A DNA stretch of 64,000 nt from an uncultured Synechococcaceae cyanobacterium (GTDB lineage: Bacteria; Cyanobacteriota; Cyanobacteriia; PCC-6307; Cyanobiaceae): positions 80,205 to 144,204 of the forward strand of contig CACPJY010000003.1 of assembly GCA_902634405.1 (NCBI GenBank). Direction: 5' to 3'. The position numbers and the translations under genes were made by a program. Below, in pieces: positions 16,284-26,565 of the stretch. Below the pieces are notes generated by a model. That model worked only from the letters and a program-made list of their open reading frames with translations. It did not search any database and was not told the DNA's origin. The first letter of the stretch is position 1, and every line of letters starts with the position of its first letter.

Positions 16284-18122
16284 ATGCTAAGTAGAATTAA
16301 TAAATCCTTAAAAGTGAATAATTTAAATGGAATAGCTTACATATGGGTTGGTTTAATATTAGTAGGAGTTGCTATCAGAGTATATTTAATTTCTATCCAC
16401 TTTCCTCATTATGATGACCTTTACGGCCACTATCGAGCACTTCATATAAAAAACCTAGGCAGTTCGGAGTTGATAAGTAAAATGCCCAAACAAATAAGTA
16501 TTTTTATAGAATTAATACCTGATAATTTACTAACAATATCTAAAGAACTAATTGCACAAATAGCAGCTGTTTATGAAACAGTAAATGGAGCAACATTTGC
16601 TCCATTTCACTATTTTATTTCCCATGCATTTGCACTTAATTTAGATAACTATAATTCAACATTAGTATCAGCAAGGATAACATCATTCTTTGAATACATT
16701 ATATTTTTTATAGCTTCGATCTATCTAATTAAATCGAACACAACCTCAATCGATAGAAGATTTGGCTATTTTCTTATATCGCTAAGCTTAGTATCTGGAA
16801 TATATGTAATATACTCAATTCAGGGACATAACTATATGGCAAGTGCTTTAATGATGAGCATTATGCTGATTTTTATAAATAAAAAGATTAAGGTCATTAA
16901 ACCTCTAAATTTAACAATTCTCTATTCTGTGGCAATACTATCAAGTTACAGTTTTATATTATACTTGCCTACATTCTTCATCTTTTACTTAATAGTCTTA
17001 TATAGTAAACCTAATAATCTGAGATGGAAGATAGGAAGAGCTATAACTTCCCTTGGGGTAATTTCTGTGCCGCTTATATTATCCTACTTCTTATGTATTA
17101 GACATAGAAACCAACCTGAATCCATTGGTGTTGGTTGGCAAGCAGGGTTTAATAATGAATTTGTTGTAAATTATACGAGTCCAATATCATTTTTAGGACA
17201 TCTTATTCAGTCAGTAAAGCATACATTAGAAGCTTTATTCCTACCACCAGCGTTCTTGCCTATTGTAGGATACTTATTTAGTGGCGTAATTGTAATTTTA
17301 ATTCTTGGTAGGTTACTTGTAAAAACTATAGTTGGCTTTAAAGAGAATAAGGTTCTAAAGAATTCGACTTTATTTTCCTATTTATTACTTATCAATCACA
17401 CCTTATTGTATTTAACTGGCAAGATTGCTATGTCACCAACAAGGCATTCTATTATAATATTTCTACCTATTGTTTTATGCGCTATTGATGGATTTGATTC
17501 GATCCTGAATAGATTTATAGTTTCTTTTAATAAGAACAACGAAAAGATAATTTCGAATAAAATCAGTATAGCTAATAAGGCTAGACAAATAAGAGTCTCA
17601 AAATTATCTAATATGGCAATATATTTAATTTGTACAGTTTTTTTTACTAGTGGTTATAAAACATGGGGCGATGAAGTTGTCAAGCGAATTGACTTACTGG
17701 ATACTCAGAAATTAAATTATATTAAAGATTCAAGAAAAATAATGTACGAAAAACCAGGAAATTATTCACTTTTAGTTGCTCCTGAAATTCGAGCAAATTT
17801 TAAAGAGGAAAATATGAATAGTAAAAATAATAATATTAAACTAGAGTTCCTATTGCTTAATACTAAACAAAAAAGAGATACAAATAAAATGTTCTACGTC
17901 AGTAATAATTTTGAGACCAGCTCGCTTGAGGATATCGAAGAGGCAGCCGAGAGCATCGGATGTAAAAATCCTAATGCAAGAACTCTGTATAGCCGATCGA
18001 GCACAACAATTCCTGACCCTGTAATAGTAACATCTATAGGGACCAATTCATTGCACATACATGAGGTGTCTTGCTCAGAAATACTAGACAGGGATGATCA
18101 AGTGAAAATATCAAACCCATGA
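16284..18122 (+). CDS. GT-C-like membrane protein, probable glycosyltransferase
   Basis: A 612-residue protein with about ten membrane helices and a C-terminal soluble domain from about residue 470. After the first helix comes HFPHYDDLYGHYRAL (residues 35-49). An acidic pair in the first extracytoplasmic loop is the catalytic hallmark of GT-C glycosyltransferases (PMT, ArnT and related families). Such enzymes move sugars from polyprenyl-phosphate donors onto lipids, proteins or polymers outside the cytoplasm. The acceptor is unknown. It is quite AT-rich, and with the second GT-C-like protein at 21497 it hints at a cell-envelope glycan region. It ends 8 bases from the Nif11-like gene on the other strand. 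Confidence 0.65.
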   Translation: MLSRINKSLKVNNLNGIAYIWVGLILVGVAIRVYLISIHFPHYDDLYGHYRALHIKNLGSSELISKMPKQISIFIELIPDNLLTISKELIAQIAAVYETVNGATFAPFHYFISHAFALNLDNYNSTLVSARITSFFEYIIFFIASIYLIKSNTTSIDRRFGYFLISLSLVSGIYVIYSIQGHNYMASALMMSIMLIFINKKIKVIKPLNLTILYSVAILSSYSFILYLPTFFIFYLIVLYSKPNNLRWKIGRAITSLGVISVPLILSYFLCIRHRNQPESIGVGWQAGFNNEFVVNYTSPISFLGHLIQSVKHTLEALFLPPAFLPIVGYLFSGVIVILILGRLLVKTIVGFKENKVLKNSTLFSYLLLINHTLLYLTGKIAMSPTRHSIIIFLPIVLCAIDGFDSILNRFIVSFNKNNEKIISNKISIANKARQIRVSKLSNMAIYLICTVFFTSGYKTWGDEVVKRIDLLDTQKLNYIKDSRKIMYEKPGNYSLLVAPEIRANFKEENMNSKNNNIKLEFLLLNTKQKRDTNKMFYVSNNFETSSLEDIEEAAESIGCKNPNARTLYSRSSTTIPDPVIVTSIGTNSLHIHEVSCSEILDRDDQVKISNP

Positions 18123-18130
18123 TTAATTAC

Positions 18131-18346
18131 TCAATTATACTCTCCAGGCACGTCATTCTTTTTAACAGTGACTTTCCCGACCTTTTTCCCGGAAAATCGA
18201 AGTAGCTCATCTCCAGAAAATTCATAACCATGTCTAAGAGCAATTTGAGCAACATCATCTGCTGTTGAAGAAGAAAGTACTTGCTGCTTTAAGGTTTGAT
18301 CTTCTTGCATGGTTTTAAGAAAAGCTTTTAATTGATCTAGAGACAT
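18131..18346 (-). CDS. Nif11-domain leader-like peptide
   Basis: A 71-residue protein. MSLDQLKAFLKTMQEDQTL at the start, then an alternating helix and ALRHGYEFSGDELL match the Nif11-like family used as leader sequences for ribosomal peptides, including the prochlorosins of Prochlorococcus. The C-terminal part (RFSGKKVGKVTVKKNDVPGEYN) has no cysteine and no Gly-Gly cleavage site, so it is not an obvious lanthipeptide precursor. No maturase is adjacent. It could be a free-standing Nif11 protein or a decayed precursor. Confidence 0.75.
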   Translation of the reverse strand: MSLDQLKAFLKTMQEDQTLKQQVLSSSTADDVAQIALRHGYEFSGDELLRFSGKKVGKVTVKKNDVPGEYN

Positions 18347-18422
18347 TTGTGAGATTTTGGAACGGGCTAATGATAATCTAAGAGTATATTAATAATAACA
18401 ATAATTAAGTAAAGGGAATTAT

Positions 18423-18605
18423 TTAATTATGGGCAGGACTATTCTGAGACAAATAAAATTCAGCTACATTATTAAGCATTTTAATAACTACTGAATTTGG
18501 ACATGATGTTCTTTCTTGTAATCTCATACAAGCTTCTTTCACATTAACAAAGGCATCTTCACAGATTTCTGAAAGCTCGGCCTCAGTAAGATTTTGGTCT
18601 TGCAT
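18423..18605 (-). CDS. Small hypothetical protein with four cysteines
   Basis: A 60-residue ORF with ATG start. It is helical and acidic at the N-terminus (NLTEAELSEICEDAF) with three further acidic or basic helices. Three cysteines are spread over the first 36 residues (EIC, EAC, TSC), and no CxxC pair is present. It lies 76 bases from the Nif11-like gene on the same strand, so a shared transcript is possible. I do not recognise it. Confidence 0.5.
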   Translation of the reverse strand: MQDQNLTEAELSEICEDAFVNVKEACMRLQERTSCPNSVVIKMLNNVAEFYLSQNSPAHN

Positions 18606-18869
18606 CTAGGTAAATAGGCTAATATAATTTTATTATACAGTAATAAGTGTAAAAGTAAGGAGTATCTTCGATGAGATATAAATTCCTGATTAATTATACT
18701 TTATAGCCTCAGAAAATACTGATCTAATACCTTAGTTTAAATTCTATCATCATAGGAGAAATCAATAAATCCTAGATTTAACAATAGGCTGCTCTATCTA
18801 CTAGAGGTTCTTGCTGCTAGGAGATCCAGATTATGCTTTCAATAAAAAGGGATGCTCTGATTAGATTAG

Positions 18870-20228
<1,359 letters not shown>

Positions 20229-20284
20229 AAGTAATATGTTTGTTGAACAAGAATTATTTTATTATTCTAAACTAGATTAGAAAA

Positions 20285-20614
20285 ATGTATTCTAAAATCA
20301 TTGGGCAATTTGTATTAATTATACTGCTAGTAGTTAATCCGAATCTGTCATTTAATCAAAAGAGCTTTAGTGAATACATGGAAAGTTGGGACACAAAAAT
20401 CGAGCTTGCGAGTAAGTATTTAACAGAAGCAGAGTCTGAATTTAAAGCTGGGGATGAGTTGACAGGTTGCGTTACTCAAAGACGCGCTGCAGATTACGGT
20501 ATCGAGGCAACGGAATCTCTATTAATGGCTTTTAAAATAAGTAAAACAACAACAGACCTTTCTGATATCGAATCAGGTTTGAACAAATGGAAGGAGATTC
20601 GGGATTTCTGCTAA
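20285..20614 (+). CDS. Secreted hypothetical protein
   Basis: A 109-residue protein. The N-terminal 25 residues form a signal peptide (basic start, hydrophobic core IGQFVLIILLVVNPNLSF). The mature part is helical with a central cysteine (LTGCVTQRRAAD) and a terminal FC, which might pair as a disulfide. It follows metY by 56 bases on the same strand but shows no functional link. No family is recognised. Confidence 0.6.
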   Translation: MYSKIIGQFVLIILLVVNPNLSFNQKSFSEYMESWDTKIELASKYLTEAESEFKAGDELTGCVTQRRAADYGIEATESLLMAFKISKTTTDLSDIESGLNKWKEIRDFC

Positions 20615-20993
20615 TAAATTCGTAAAATTTTGATCTTAAAGATAAATAAATCACGAAATTCATCAAAAAATAAGTTATTTAAGAAAGGCCTCCCTACTCA
20701 TTAAAGCTAAATCAAGTCCTTACTACACTATTCCCTATGATTGTGCTGCCAAAAGGAGAAAGTAAATTGAATTCGCTTTGAAAAGTTGCGAAAACTACGT
20801 AATATTATGAGAGATCAGTGACGGGGGCGCAAACGGAATGATTTGGCCAAAGAAGGATTCAGTAGTAGTAGTAAGGGTTCTAAGAGAATCTGATGACATA
20901 ATTTTCTAAAGGGAATTGACCCTTGGCTAAAACTGCTAGTCATAACTGCTCATGACCCAATATATTTAGTAAATAGTTTCAGAGAAATTTGCT
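20615..20993. other. Intergenic stretch, no gene seen
   Basis: About 380 bases. A GC-richer core around 20815-20860 stands out from the AT-rich flanks, with only a 23-codon ORF. Its role is unclear. Confidence 0.4.
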
Positions 20994-21305
20994 TTGGTTA
21001 CTGACAAAGAACTGCTAAAAGAAGTGACAAAAGAGCTTTGGCATTCGGTTACAAAACTCCGTCCCGGCTTACCTAAGGAGGCCAGAACACAACTCGTCCT
21101 CAAAGCGCTTATAACAATCGGAGACCTAGCAAACCCAATTGACGCAGCTATGGTCGTAGGGACATCACTTGAACTAGAAACGGAAAGAGAGGGTAACGAA
21201 GAGCAGCGAGAAGCTAAAAGTGAAACTTCGTCCGAACCAACAAAAACGGATGTTGCTTCGGAAGGGAAAAGGACAGTCCGTAGAAGGTCCTCAACAACCT
21301 CATAG
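20994..21305 (+). CDS. Hypothetical protein with Ser/Thr/Arg-rich tail
   Basis: A 103-residue ORF with a TTG start. The first 60 residues are a compact helical part (KELLKEVTKELWHSVTKL, then LVLKALITIGDLA). Then follow an acidic linker rich in Glu, Ser and Thr, and a basic tail (KRTVRRRSSTTS). No membrane segment or signal. It stands alone, and I do not recognise a family. Confidence 0.5.
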   Translation: MVTDKELLKEVTKELWHSVTKLRPGLPKEARTQLVLKALITIGDLANPIDAAMVVGTSLELETEREGNEEQREAKSETSSEPTKTDVASEGKRTVRRRSSTTS

Positions 21306-21496
21306 CTGGAAAATCAATCTAAATAATTTAAAAAGTAAAAGGGAGTTAGACAAATATCATTCTAATTTTAACGAAAGGCATAATTTATGAATAGTTGAAA
21401 TACTCAGTCAATTCAACCGAGCTTGATCCAGTTTATAAACTTAAAATAATTATGCTTATGAAAGATAGAAGCTTAAAGATAGATAATTTTATTTAA

Positions 21497-23431
21497 CTAA
21501 GTACCTGCTTTGTTGATAATAGAATCAATCCTAGATGGCAATCTAAAAGCCTCAGAAAATTTTGATGAATATTGAACTCGAGGTCCCTTGATTGAATTTA
21601 GTACAGAGACTGTTAATTTATAATCAGATAGATCTTCGGAAAGGCGATTAGGAGTTATGGATAAAGAGATTGGATCATTAAGAATCATTTTATCATCTAT
21701 CGGAAATTGATAATTTCTAGTATTAGGTCTAAGTTGTGTTGAATAAATTAGTTCACTATTAGCTGGTTTGTTTAAATTAGTGATAGAAGAGATTTCTAGT
21801 GAATAAAGAGGATCATTATTCCTACGAAACAAACGTTTAGAAAGGTTGGAAAAAGAATCTAAGGGATTATTCTTCAAGGATAATTTATCTAATTTAAATA
21901 CAAGACTTTCGAGTCTGGTTTCGGGTGAAAGGATGCTTTCGTCTAAAGTGAGTGAAATGATAGGAATAGAGGCATTGAAAGTGATCACTCTAAGCTCAAT
22001 CTCCTGGCAGTTTCGGTTTAGGGTATTTATATAGGGAGAATTCCAATTCTCCGGGCCTGGGTAATAACATCTTTGTTTAGAAGGCTCCAAAGTGTGGTGA
22101 TTAAGGTCCAAAAATGTACTGTGCTGTGAAAATACAAAAGGATCAGAAAGTGAAAGGTTAATTATATGTCTATAGAATAAAATATTTATTGGAATAGAGA
22201 ATAAATAGGCAATAGTCCAAAAAAGTCGTTTAAGTATGGAGGTAAATTGAAATATCGTGAATTGAGTTCTAAATAAAAATGGAGATAAATAAGCCAATAG
22301 GAAGGAAGGCAACAAGATCACCCAATCTCTAATTCCTATAGTTGTCGGATAAAATCGAGAATCTGAGATAGTAATAACATATGACAAGGGAATAGAGCAA
22401 GTTACAATTACACAAATAAGTGTTGGGAAGATTATTTTCTTTACTTTAAATCTAGAACGATAAAGTCTAGTGGTTTTGATTAATTTGCCTATGGCTAAAA
22501 ATGGCAATGAAAGCGAAATAGTTGTGATATAAATAAAAATAAGGTTTATAAAGCTCTTAATAAGTATTTCAGACTCTCCAGAAATCAATAGCCTTAGACT
22601 ATCAAGAGGGTTCAATTTTTCAGTTATAGTATTATGAATAGGAGAAGCAATTGAAATATTAGTAGATTTAAACGGATCCAGTGTGATTAGAAAGATGCCG
22701 AAGCATATAAAAAGTATAATAGGTCCTAATTGATATGAATTAAGAAGAGATCGCCTCTCCTTACTTTGAGGTAAATGGTAAGTATTCATCATCTGAGAAA
22801 ATCCTATCGCCAAACATAGTGGCCATAAAAGAGGTTTAGAAAGGCAGCAGAGGTATAAGATTATATTGTCTATAACATTTAAAAGGATTTTTGAAGATTT
22901 GCTAGCAGAAACCATCCGTATTGGTGAGATACAATTTCTACATAATTGGCCTAACAAAAATGGAATTGTTAGATACGGCAAATGAAAAGAACTAGTTAAA
23001 ATGCCAGCATTGGACAAAATAAAAATAGTAGACAACGTAGTGTATAAAAGTATTTTTGTACTAGGCTTACAGAAGTCCAATAAAGGATTAATAAAAAAGA
23101 AAGTCCTAGTAAAAAGATACATACTTAAAGCTATTGTTATTATTCTCACGAAAATTACTGTATCGGCAATTTTCTTACCAGATGCGATCCAAGAAAGTCT
23201 CCATAACAAATGAACAGGCACTGCTGGGTATCCATAGTCTGGTCTCTGGATAGCTTTTATAAAAGGTAAGTTAAGAGAATCTACAAATAAAACTGCTTCT
23301 TCAGCATAAGGATTCTTCAAAGCAGCTGTCCCAAATACCAAAGCAAAGAAAACTATCAATATTAATAGTAGTAATAGACCAATGATTATTTGGCCTATTA
23401 ATGATTTTCGCTTAATGACCAATCGTTGCAT
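21497..23431 (-). CDS. Large membrane protein, probable GT-C glycosyltransferase
   Basis: A 644-residue protein: a basic start and first helix, then an extracytoplasmic loop with KNPYAEEAVLFVDSL. The acidic EE pair in that loop fits the GT-C catalytic position. Eight or more further membrane helices follow to about residue 420, and a C-terminal soluble domain rich in Ser/Asn/Leu ends the protein. The substrate is unknown. It lies at the end of a leftward run with the DCC-type protein and the transketolase/SIS genes, which suggests a shared envelope-sugar theme. Confidence 0.55.
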   Translation of the reverse strand: MQRLVIKRKSLIGQIIIGLLLLLILIVFFALVFGTAALKNPYAEEAVLFVDSLNLPFIKAIQRPDYGYPAVPVHLLWRLSWIASGKKIADTVIFVRIITIALSMYLFTRTFFFINPLLDFCKPSTKILLYTTLSTIFILSNAGILTSSFHLPYLTIPFLLGQLCRNCISPIRMVSASKSSKILLNVIDNIILYLCCLSKPLLWPLCLAIGFSQMMNTYHLPQSKERRSLLNSYQLGPIILFICFGIFLITLDPFKSTNISIASPIHNTITEKLNPLDSLRLLISGESEILIKSFINLIFIYITTISLSLPFLAIGKLIKTTRLYRSRFKVKKIIFPTLICVIVTCSIPLSYVITISDSRFYPTTIGIRDWVILLPSFLLAYLSPFLFRTQFTIFQFTSILKRLFWTIAYLFSIPINILFYRHIINLSLSDPFVFSQHSTFLDLNHHTLEPSKQRCYYPGPENWNSPYINTLNRNCQEIELRVITFNASIPIISLTLDESILSPETRLESLVFKLDKLSLKNNPLDSFSNLSKRLFRRNNDPLYSLEISSITNLNKPANSELIYSTQLRPNTRNYQFPIDDKMILNDPISLSITPNRLSEDLSDYKLTVSVLNSIKGPRVQYSSKFSEAFRLPSRIDSIINKAGT

Positions 23432-23574
23432 GATAAAGTATAAATACTTCTAGATCTATAAAATTTATCTGATTATTTTCATAATTCTAGTTTTATTATT
23501 AATTCTTTCTAATTTGATAAAAAGCATTATGTCCATACTATGGATATATTGACTTAAAAGAATTAATCTCAACA

Positions 23575-23970
23575 TTAGTCAAGGTCCTTTTTCTGGCAAA
23601 GATAATGCAAAGATGGCCGACCTGTTAGGGCTAATCTTGATCTTGCCCAAATTTCATAGATGAAATCAACAAAAGGTTTTAACAATGGCCAACCTGTCGG
23701 CTGATAGATCCATCCTACTCCAATTAACTTGTAAGCCTCTCTAAATACTGCAACACCACTCAAAATCTCGCCTGTTTTAGAAATTCCATATATTCTACGC
23801 ATAGCATCCCTATAAGTAATACCTAAGAAGTTCTCTGGTATATAGTCTTGAGAATCAATGTCCACAAAAGAAATCAAGTTCATACGATCTCGAGATCGCA
23901 GAAAGGCAACCTCCCGTCGACAAAGAGGGCATCCGCCGTCAAAGAGTAAAGTCAGATCTGCTTGGTTCAA
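23575..23970 (-). CDS. DCC-family thiol-disulfide oxidoreductase-like protein (DUF393)
   Basis: A 131-residue protein with the family signature LLFDGGCPLCRREVAFL near the N-terminus, giving the D-G-x-C-x-x-C motif for which the family is named. Later come DIDSQDY, and a GVAVFREAYKLIG segment plus a final aromatic and basic tail. The thioredoxin-like fold is presumed; the substrate is unknown. It is on the same strand as the transketolase genes (101 bases upstream) and the GT-C gene (143 bases downstream). Confidence 0.85.
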   Translation of the reverse strand: MNQADLTLLFDGGCPLCRREVAFLRSRDRMNLISFVDIDSQDYIPENFLGITYRDAMRRIYGISKTGEILSGVAVFREAYKLIGVGWIYQPTGWPLLKPFVDFIYEIWARSRLALTGRPSLHYLCQKKDLD

Positions 23971-24071
23971 TGGAGCTAGAGGATTTCTAGTATTTTATAC
24001 TTTTCAACTTATCATTTACTAAAAATAATTTTTGCATTGACCCTAATAGCTTATCGGAAAGTTATTTCATG

Positions 24072-24950
24072 CTATAGCCTTGAAAGTAAATACTGTTCCC
24101 TTGCTCTTTCGCGAGAAATCTTCTGGTAAACAAGTTCTTGATTGATAAAGCTATGATCAGTTATGAAAGAACTAGAAAGTAGTTTGGAAAGCTTAGAATA
24201 AATACCACAGTACTCAAAAGACTCTTCTATTAAATGAAGGCTAGAGTGGCTATTTAAGATATTTATAGTCTCTTTACATTCATCAAACAATGACAGATCC
24301 TCTAGAATTAAAATGGAATTATTCGTGCGTTCAAAAATATCTAAAGCAACAGATCCGTAAGTTACGATTAAATTATCGCTATCTCCCTTCTTAAAAAGAC
24401 TTCTACCTACTTTATGGATGGTAAAAGGAATGTCAGAAATATTATCTGGTGTAGGCTGTCGATCCAAGCGTAAATAGAACTTGCCTCCATTATTTACATA
24501 TTTTTTGGTTATTTGAAGTGCTGATTGTGATGTGAAAGGAGTATAAATTTGGAATCCAGGAATCGAATAAAACAAGCTGATATCTTCTAAAGAATAATGG
24601 GACAATGTATTATGGTCATAACCTATACCATGCCCTACTGTCATTAGTAGAATATTCTCGTTGGTCTGTCCAAAAAGAACCTTAAATTGCTCAATACATC
24701 TAGTAGTGAGAAAAGGGCTCATTCCATATAAAATTGGATTTTTCCCTAAGAGTGAAGCTCCATAACAATAGTCAACCGAAAATTGTTCCGATATACCTGG
24801 GAAAATAAATAATTCGGGATTAGTCTCTCTATATAAGTCTAGAGCCTTAGCTCCGAAATCTGGGGTCACAAATAACAACTTATTTTTAACACCGTTCTCT
24901 AAAAATGTGAGATGATCAATAACTCGATCTCGTTGCAGACTTTTATTCAT
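24072..24950 (-). CDS. Transketolase C-terminal subunit
   Basis: A 292-residue protein matching the pyrimidine-binding and C-terminal domains of transketolase/DXS-type enzymes. The pyrimidine domain has FIFPGISEQFSVDYCYGAS, with the Glu that activates TPP in ISEQ. TVGHGIGYDHNTLSHYSLED and FYLRLDRQPTPDN follow, then the C-terminal domain starting at NLIVTYGSVALD. It overlaps its partner gene by 8 bases, so both subunits are probably made together to form a TPP enzyme that moves two-carbon units between sugars. The likely substrate here is not central metabolism but a dedicated sugar. Confidence 0.85.
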   Translation of the reverse strand: MNKSLQRDRVIDHLTFLENGVKNKLLFVTPDFGAKALDLYRETNPELFIFPGISEQFSVDYCYGASLLGKNPILYGMSPFLTTRCIEQFKVLFGQTNENILLMTVGHGIGYDHNTLSHYSLEDISLFYSIPGFQIYTPFTSQSALQITKKYVNNGGKFYLRLDRQPTPDNISDIPFTIHKVGRSLFKKGDSDNLIVTYGSVALDIFERTNNSILILEDLSLFDECKETINILNSHSSLHLIEESFEYCGIYSKLSKLLSSSFITDHSFINQELVYQKISRERAREQYLLSRL

Positions 24951-25755
24951 CCTTCAAACTAGCTAAAAGCTGAGAGATTGCATAATCAAGCTCTTCATTA
25001 GTAGGCATTTTATTATGCCATAGATGTGATGCTTCCATAAAATCTATACCTTTACCTTTTATAGTTTTAGCATATATTGCAAACGGACCTTTATCTGTAT
25101 TCTCTTTTATATATTGAAAAGATTTTTTAATATCTACATAGGAGTGACCATCAATAGATTGCGTATCAAAGCCACATGCTCTGAAAAGATCCAGTGTCTT
25201 CAAATTTGGATAGGTCATATCAAGATCACCCAGAATGCTTCTATTGTTTCCATCTATAATTACAACTATATTCTTTAATTTCTTAGCTCCTACATATTGA
25301 GCAGCTTCCCATATAGATCCTTCTGTACATTCACCATCTCCTAAAAAAATAAAAATACTTGAATTATTTTCTTTAGTTGACTCTGACATGCCTGCCGCCA
25401 CCCCCAAGCCATGCCCTAAGGATCCAGAAGGCATTAGAATGAATGGTATATCTGTATTAGGGTAAATACCAAAAGGAGAGCCTTCTTTTCCGTAGGAAAT
25501 TTTGCTGAAATCCACTAAACCTCTTCTTACGAGAAAAGGGTAAACAACACTTGCCGCATGCCCTTTACTAATTATGAGATTTTTGACATTCGTATCATGA
25601 AGGATTAATTGGTTTATATATAAATAGGAAATTATATCTATAATAGAAAAGACAGAAGGTGTTAATGCCTCTCTCGAACCATAAATAATTCTCAAGTATT
25701 CTATACGAAGTAGTGTTGTTATTCTCTGAAACTCTTTAGGAGTTATTTGTGTCAT
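24943..25755 (-). CDS. Transketolase N-terminal (TPP-binding) subunit
   Basis: A 270-residue protein. SKGHAASVVYPFL is the His-containing entry segment; GSLGHGLGVAAGMSES forms the TPP region; and the TPP diphosphate/metal motif is GDGECTEGS...VIIDGNN (GDG at about residues 138-140, NN about 28 residues later). IDGHSYVDIKKSF follows. The downstream partner begins 8 bases before its stop codon. Split transketolases of this kind are often found in clusters for unusual sugars rather than as the Calvin-cycle enzyme. The upstream SIS gene is 30 bases away. Confidence 0.87.
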   Translation of the reverse strand: MTQITPKEFQRITTLLRIEYLRIIYGSREALTPSVFSIIDIISYLYINQLILHDTNVKNLIISKGHAASVVYPFLVRRGLVDFSKISYGKEGSPFGIYPNTDIPFILMPSGSLGHGLGVAAGMSESTKENNSSIFIFLGDGECTEGSIWEAAQYVGAKKLKNIVVIIDGNNRSILGDLDMTYPNLKTLDLFRACGFDTQSIDGHSYVDIKKSFQYIKENTDKGPFAIYAKTIKGKGIDFMEASHLWHNKMPTNEELDYAISQLLASLKDE

Positions 25756-25785
25756 GGTTTAACTTTTAGATGCAAGAAAAGGCTT

Positions 25786-26346
25786 TTAGGAAATACGTGG
25801 GGAAACCCAGCCAGCACTAACTATCAGTTGATAACCTATTGCTAATGCTACAACCTCTGACTTGTGATAGGTATCACAATTAGTATTTAAGATATTACAC
25901 TTGCTAGGAAGATTAAGAGATTCTTTTGCTGTTATCAAGGATGTATTCACCCCAACTGAGTCTGCATATTTGATTAACTTTAAAGTATCTTTACTCCTGC
26001 CAGAACTTGAAATCCCTATTAGCAATGTTGACTCAAACTCTAACATTTTCTCAAAAGATTTAAACCAACTAACTAGCCATTCTTCAAAACTCGAGTCATT
26101 AATATGTGATGTAGCATGTATTACAGAACCTGGGGAAAAAGTTATTTTCTCCCCTTTAGTCAATCTAGAGGTATCAACAGCAATATGATCAGCTATTGCA
26201 AGATTTCCACCATGACCAACAAAAATAATATATTTTGCTTTTTTGTAGGAATCTAGTAACTTTGTCCAGGATTCACCACAGAATAAATCTGTCAACAGGT
26301 CGTCTACATTACCTATCCCTAGAGAAGGGTTTTCAGTTACTCTCAA
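25786..26346 (-). CDS. SIS-domain sugar isomerase (GmhA-like)
   Basis: A 186-residue protein with an SIS fold: the phospho-sugar loop VGHGGNLAIADHIAVDTSR (about residues 43-61), LLIGISSSGRSKDTLKLIKYA (about 107-127) with the SSSGRS loop, and a C-terminal HKSEVVALAIGYQLI helix. This matches sedoheptulose-7-phosphate isomerase (GmhA) and related enzymes. The start is TTG. It is the first gene of a leftward trio with the two transketolase halves; an enzyme making a seven-carbon sugar would fit next to a transketolase. The trio resembles heptose or deoxysugar modules for surface polysaccharides, but that is inference. Confidence 0.8.
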   Translation of the reverse strand: MRVTENPSLGIGNVDDLLTDLFCGESWTKLLDSYKKAKYIIFVGHGGNLAIADHIAVDTSRLTKGEKITFSPGSVIHATSHINDSSFEEWLVSWFKSFEKMLEFESTLLIGISSSGRSKDTLKLIKYADSVGVNTSLITAKESLNLPSKCNILNTNCDTYHKSEVVALAIGYQLIVSAGWVSPRIS

Positions 26347-26510
26347 GTCTAGCTAAGCATTTATTTGATCCTAGCATGTGAGATTAACCTCGCTATAAAA
26401 TCACCTTATTTAGGGAATTAGGCAGAACATTAGGAATTTCCTTTTGAAGTAAAGGGTATTGAAAAATGATATAAGTTAATAGTTAATGTCACTTATATAG
26501 AAATTTCGGT

Positions 26511-26540
26511 AAAAAAAAAGCCCCGAGAGTCTCGAGGCTT
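26511..26540 (-). terminator. Rho-independent terminator of the second pcb
   Basis: On the minus strand AAGCCTCGAGA pairs with TCTCGGGGCTT around a 3-base loop (one mismatch) and runs into a stretch of nine Ts. It lies 26 bases past the pcb stop. Confidence 0.9.
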
Positions 26541-26565
26541 GGATTAGTTTTAAACAAAGCTATTT

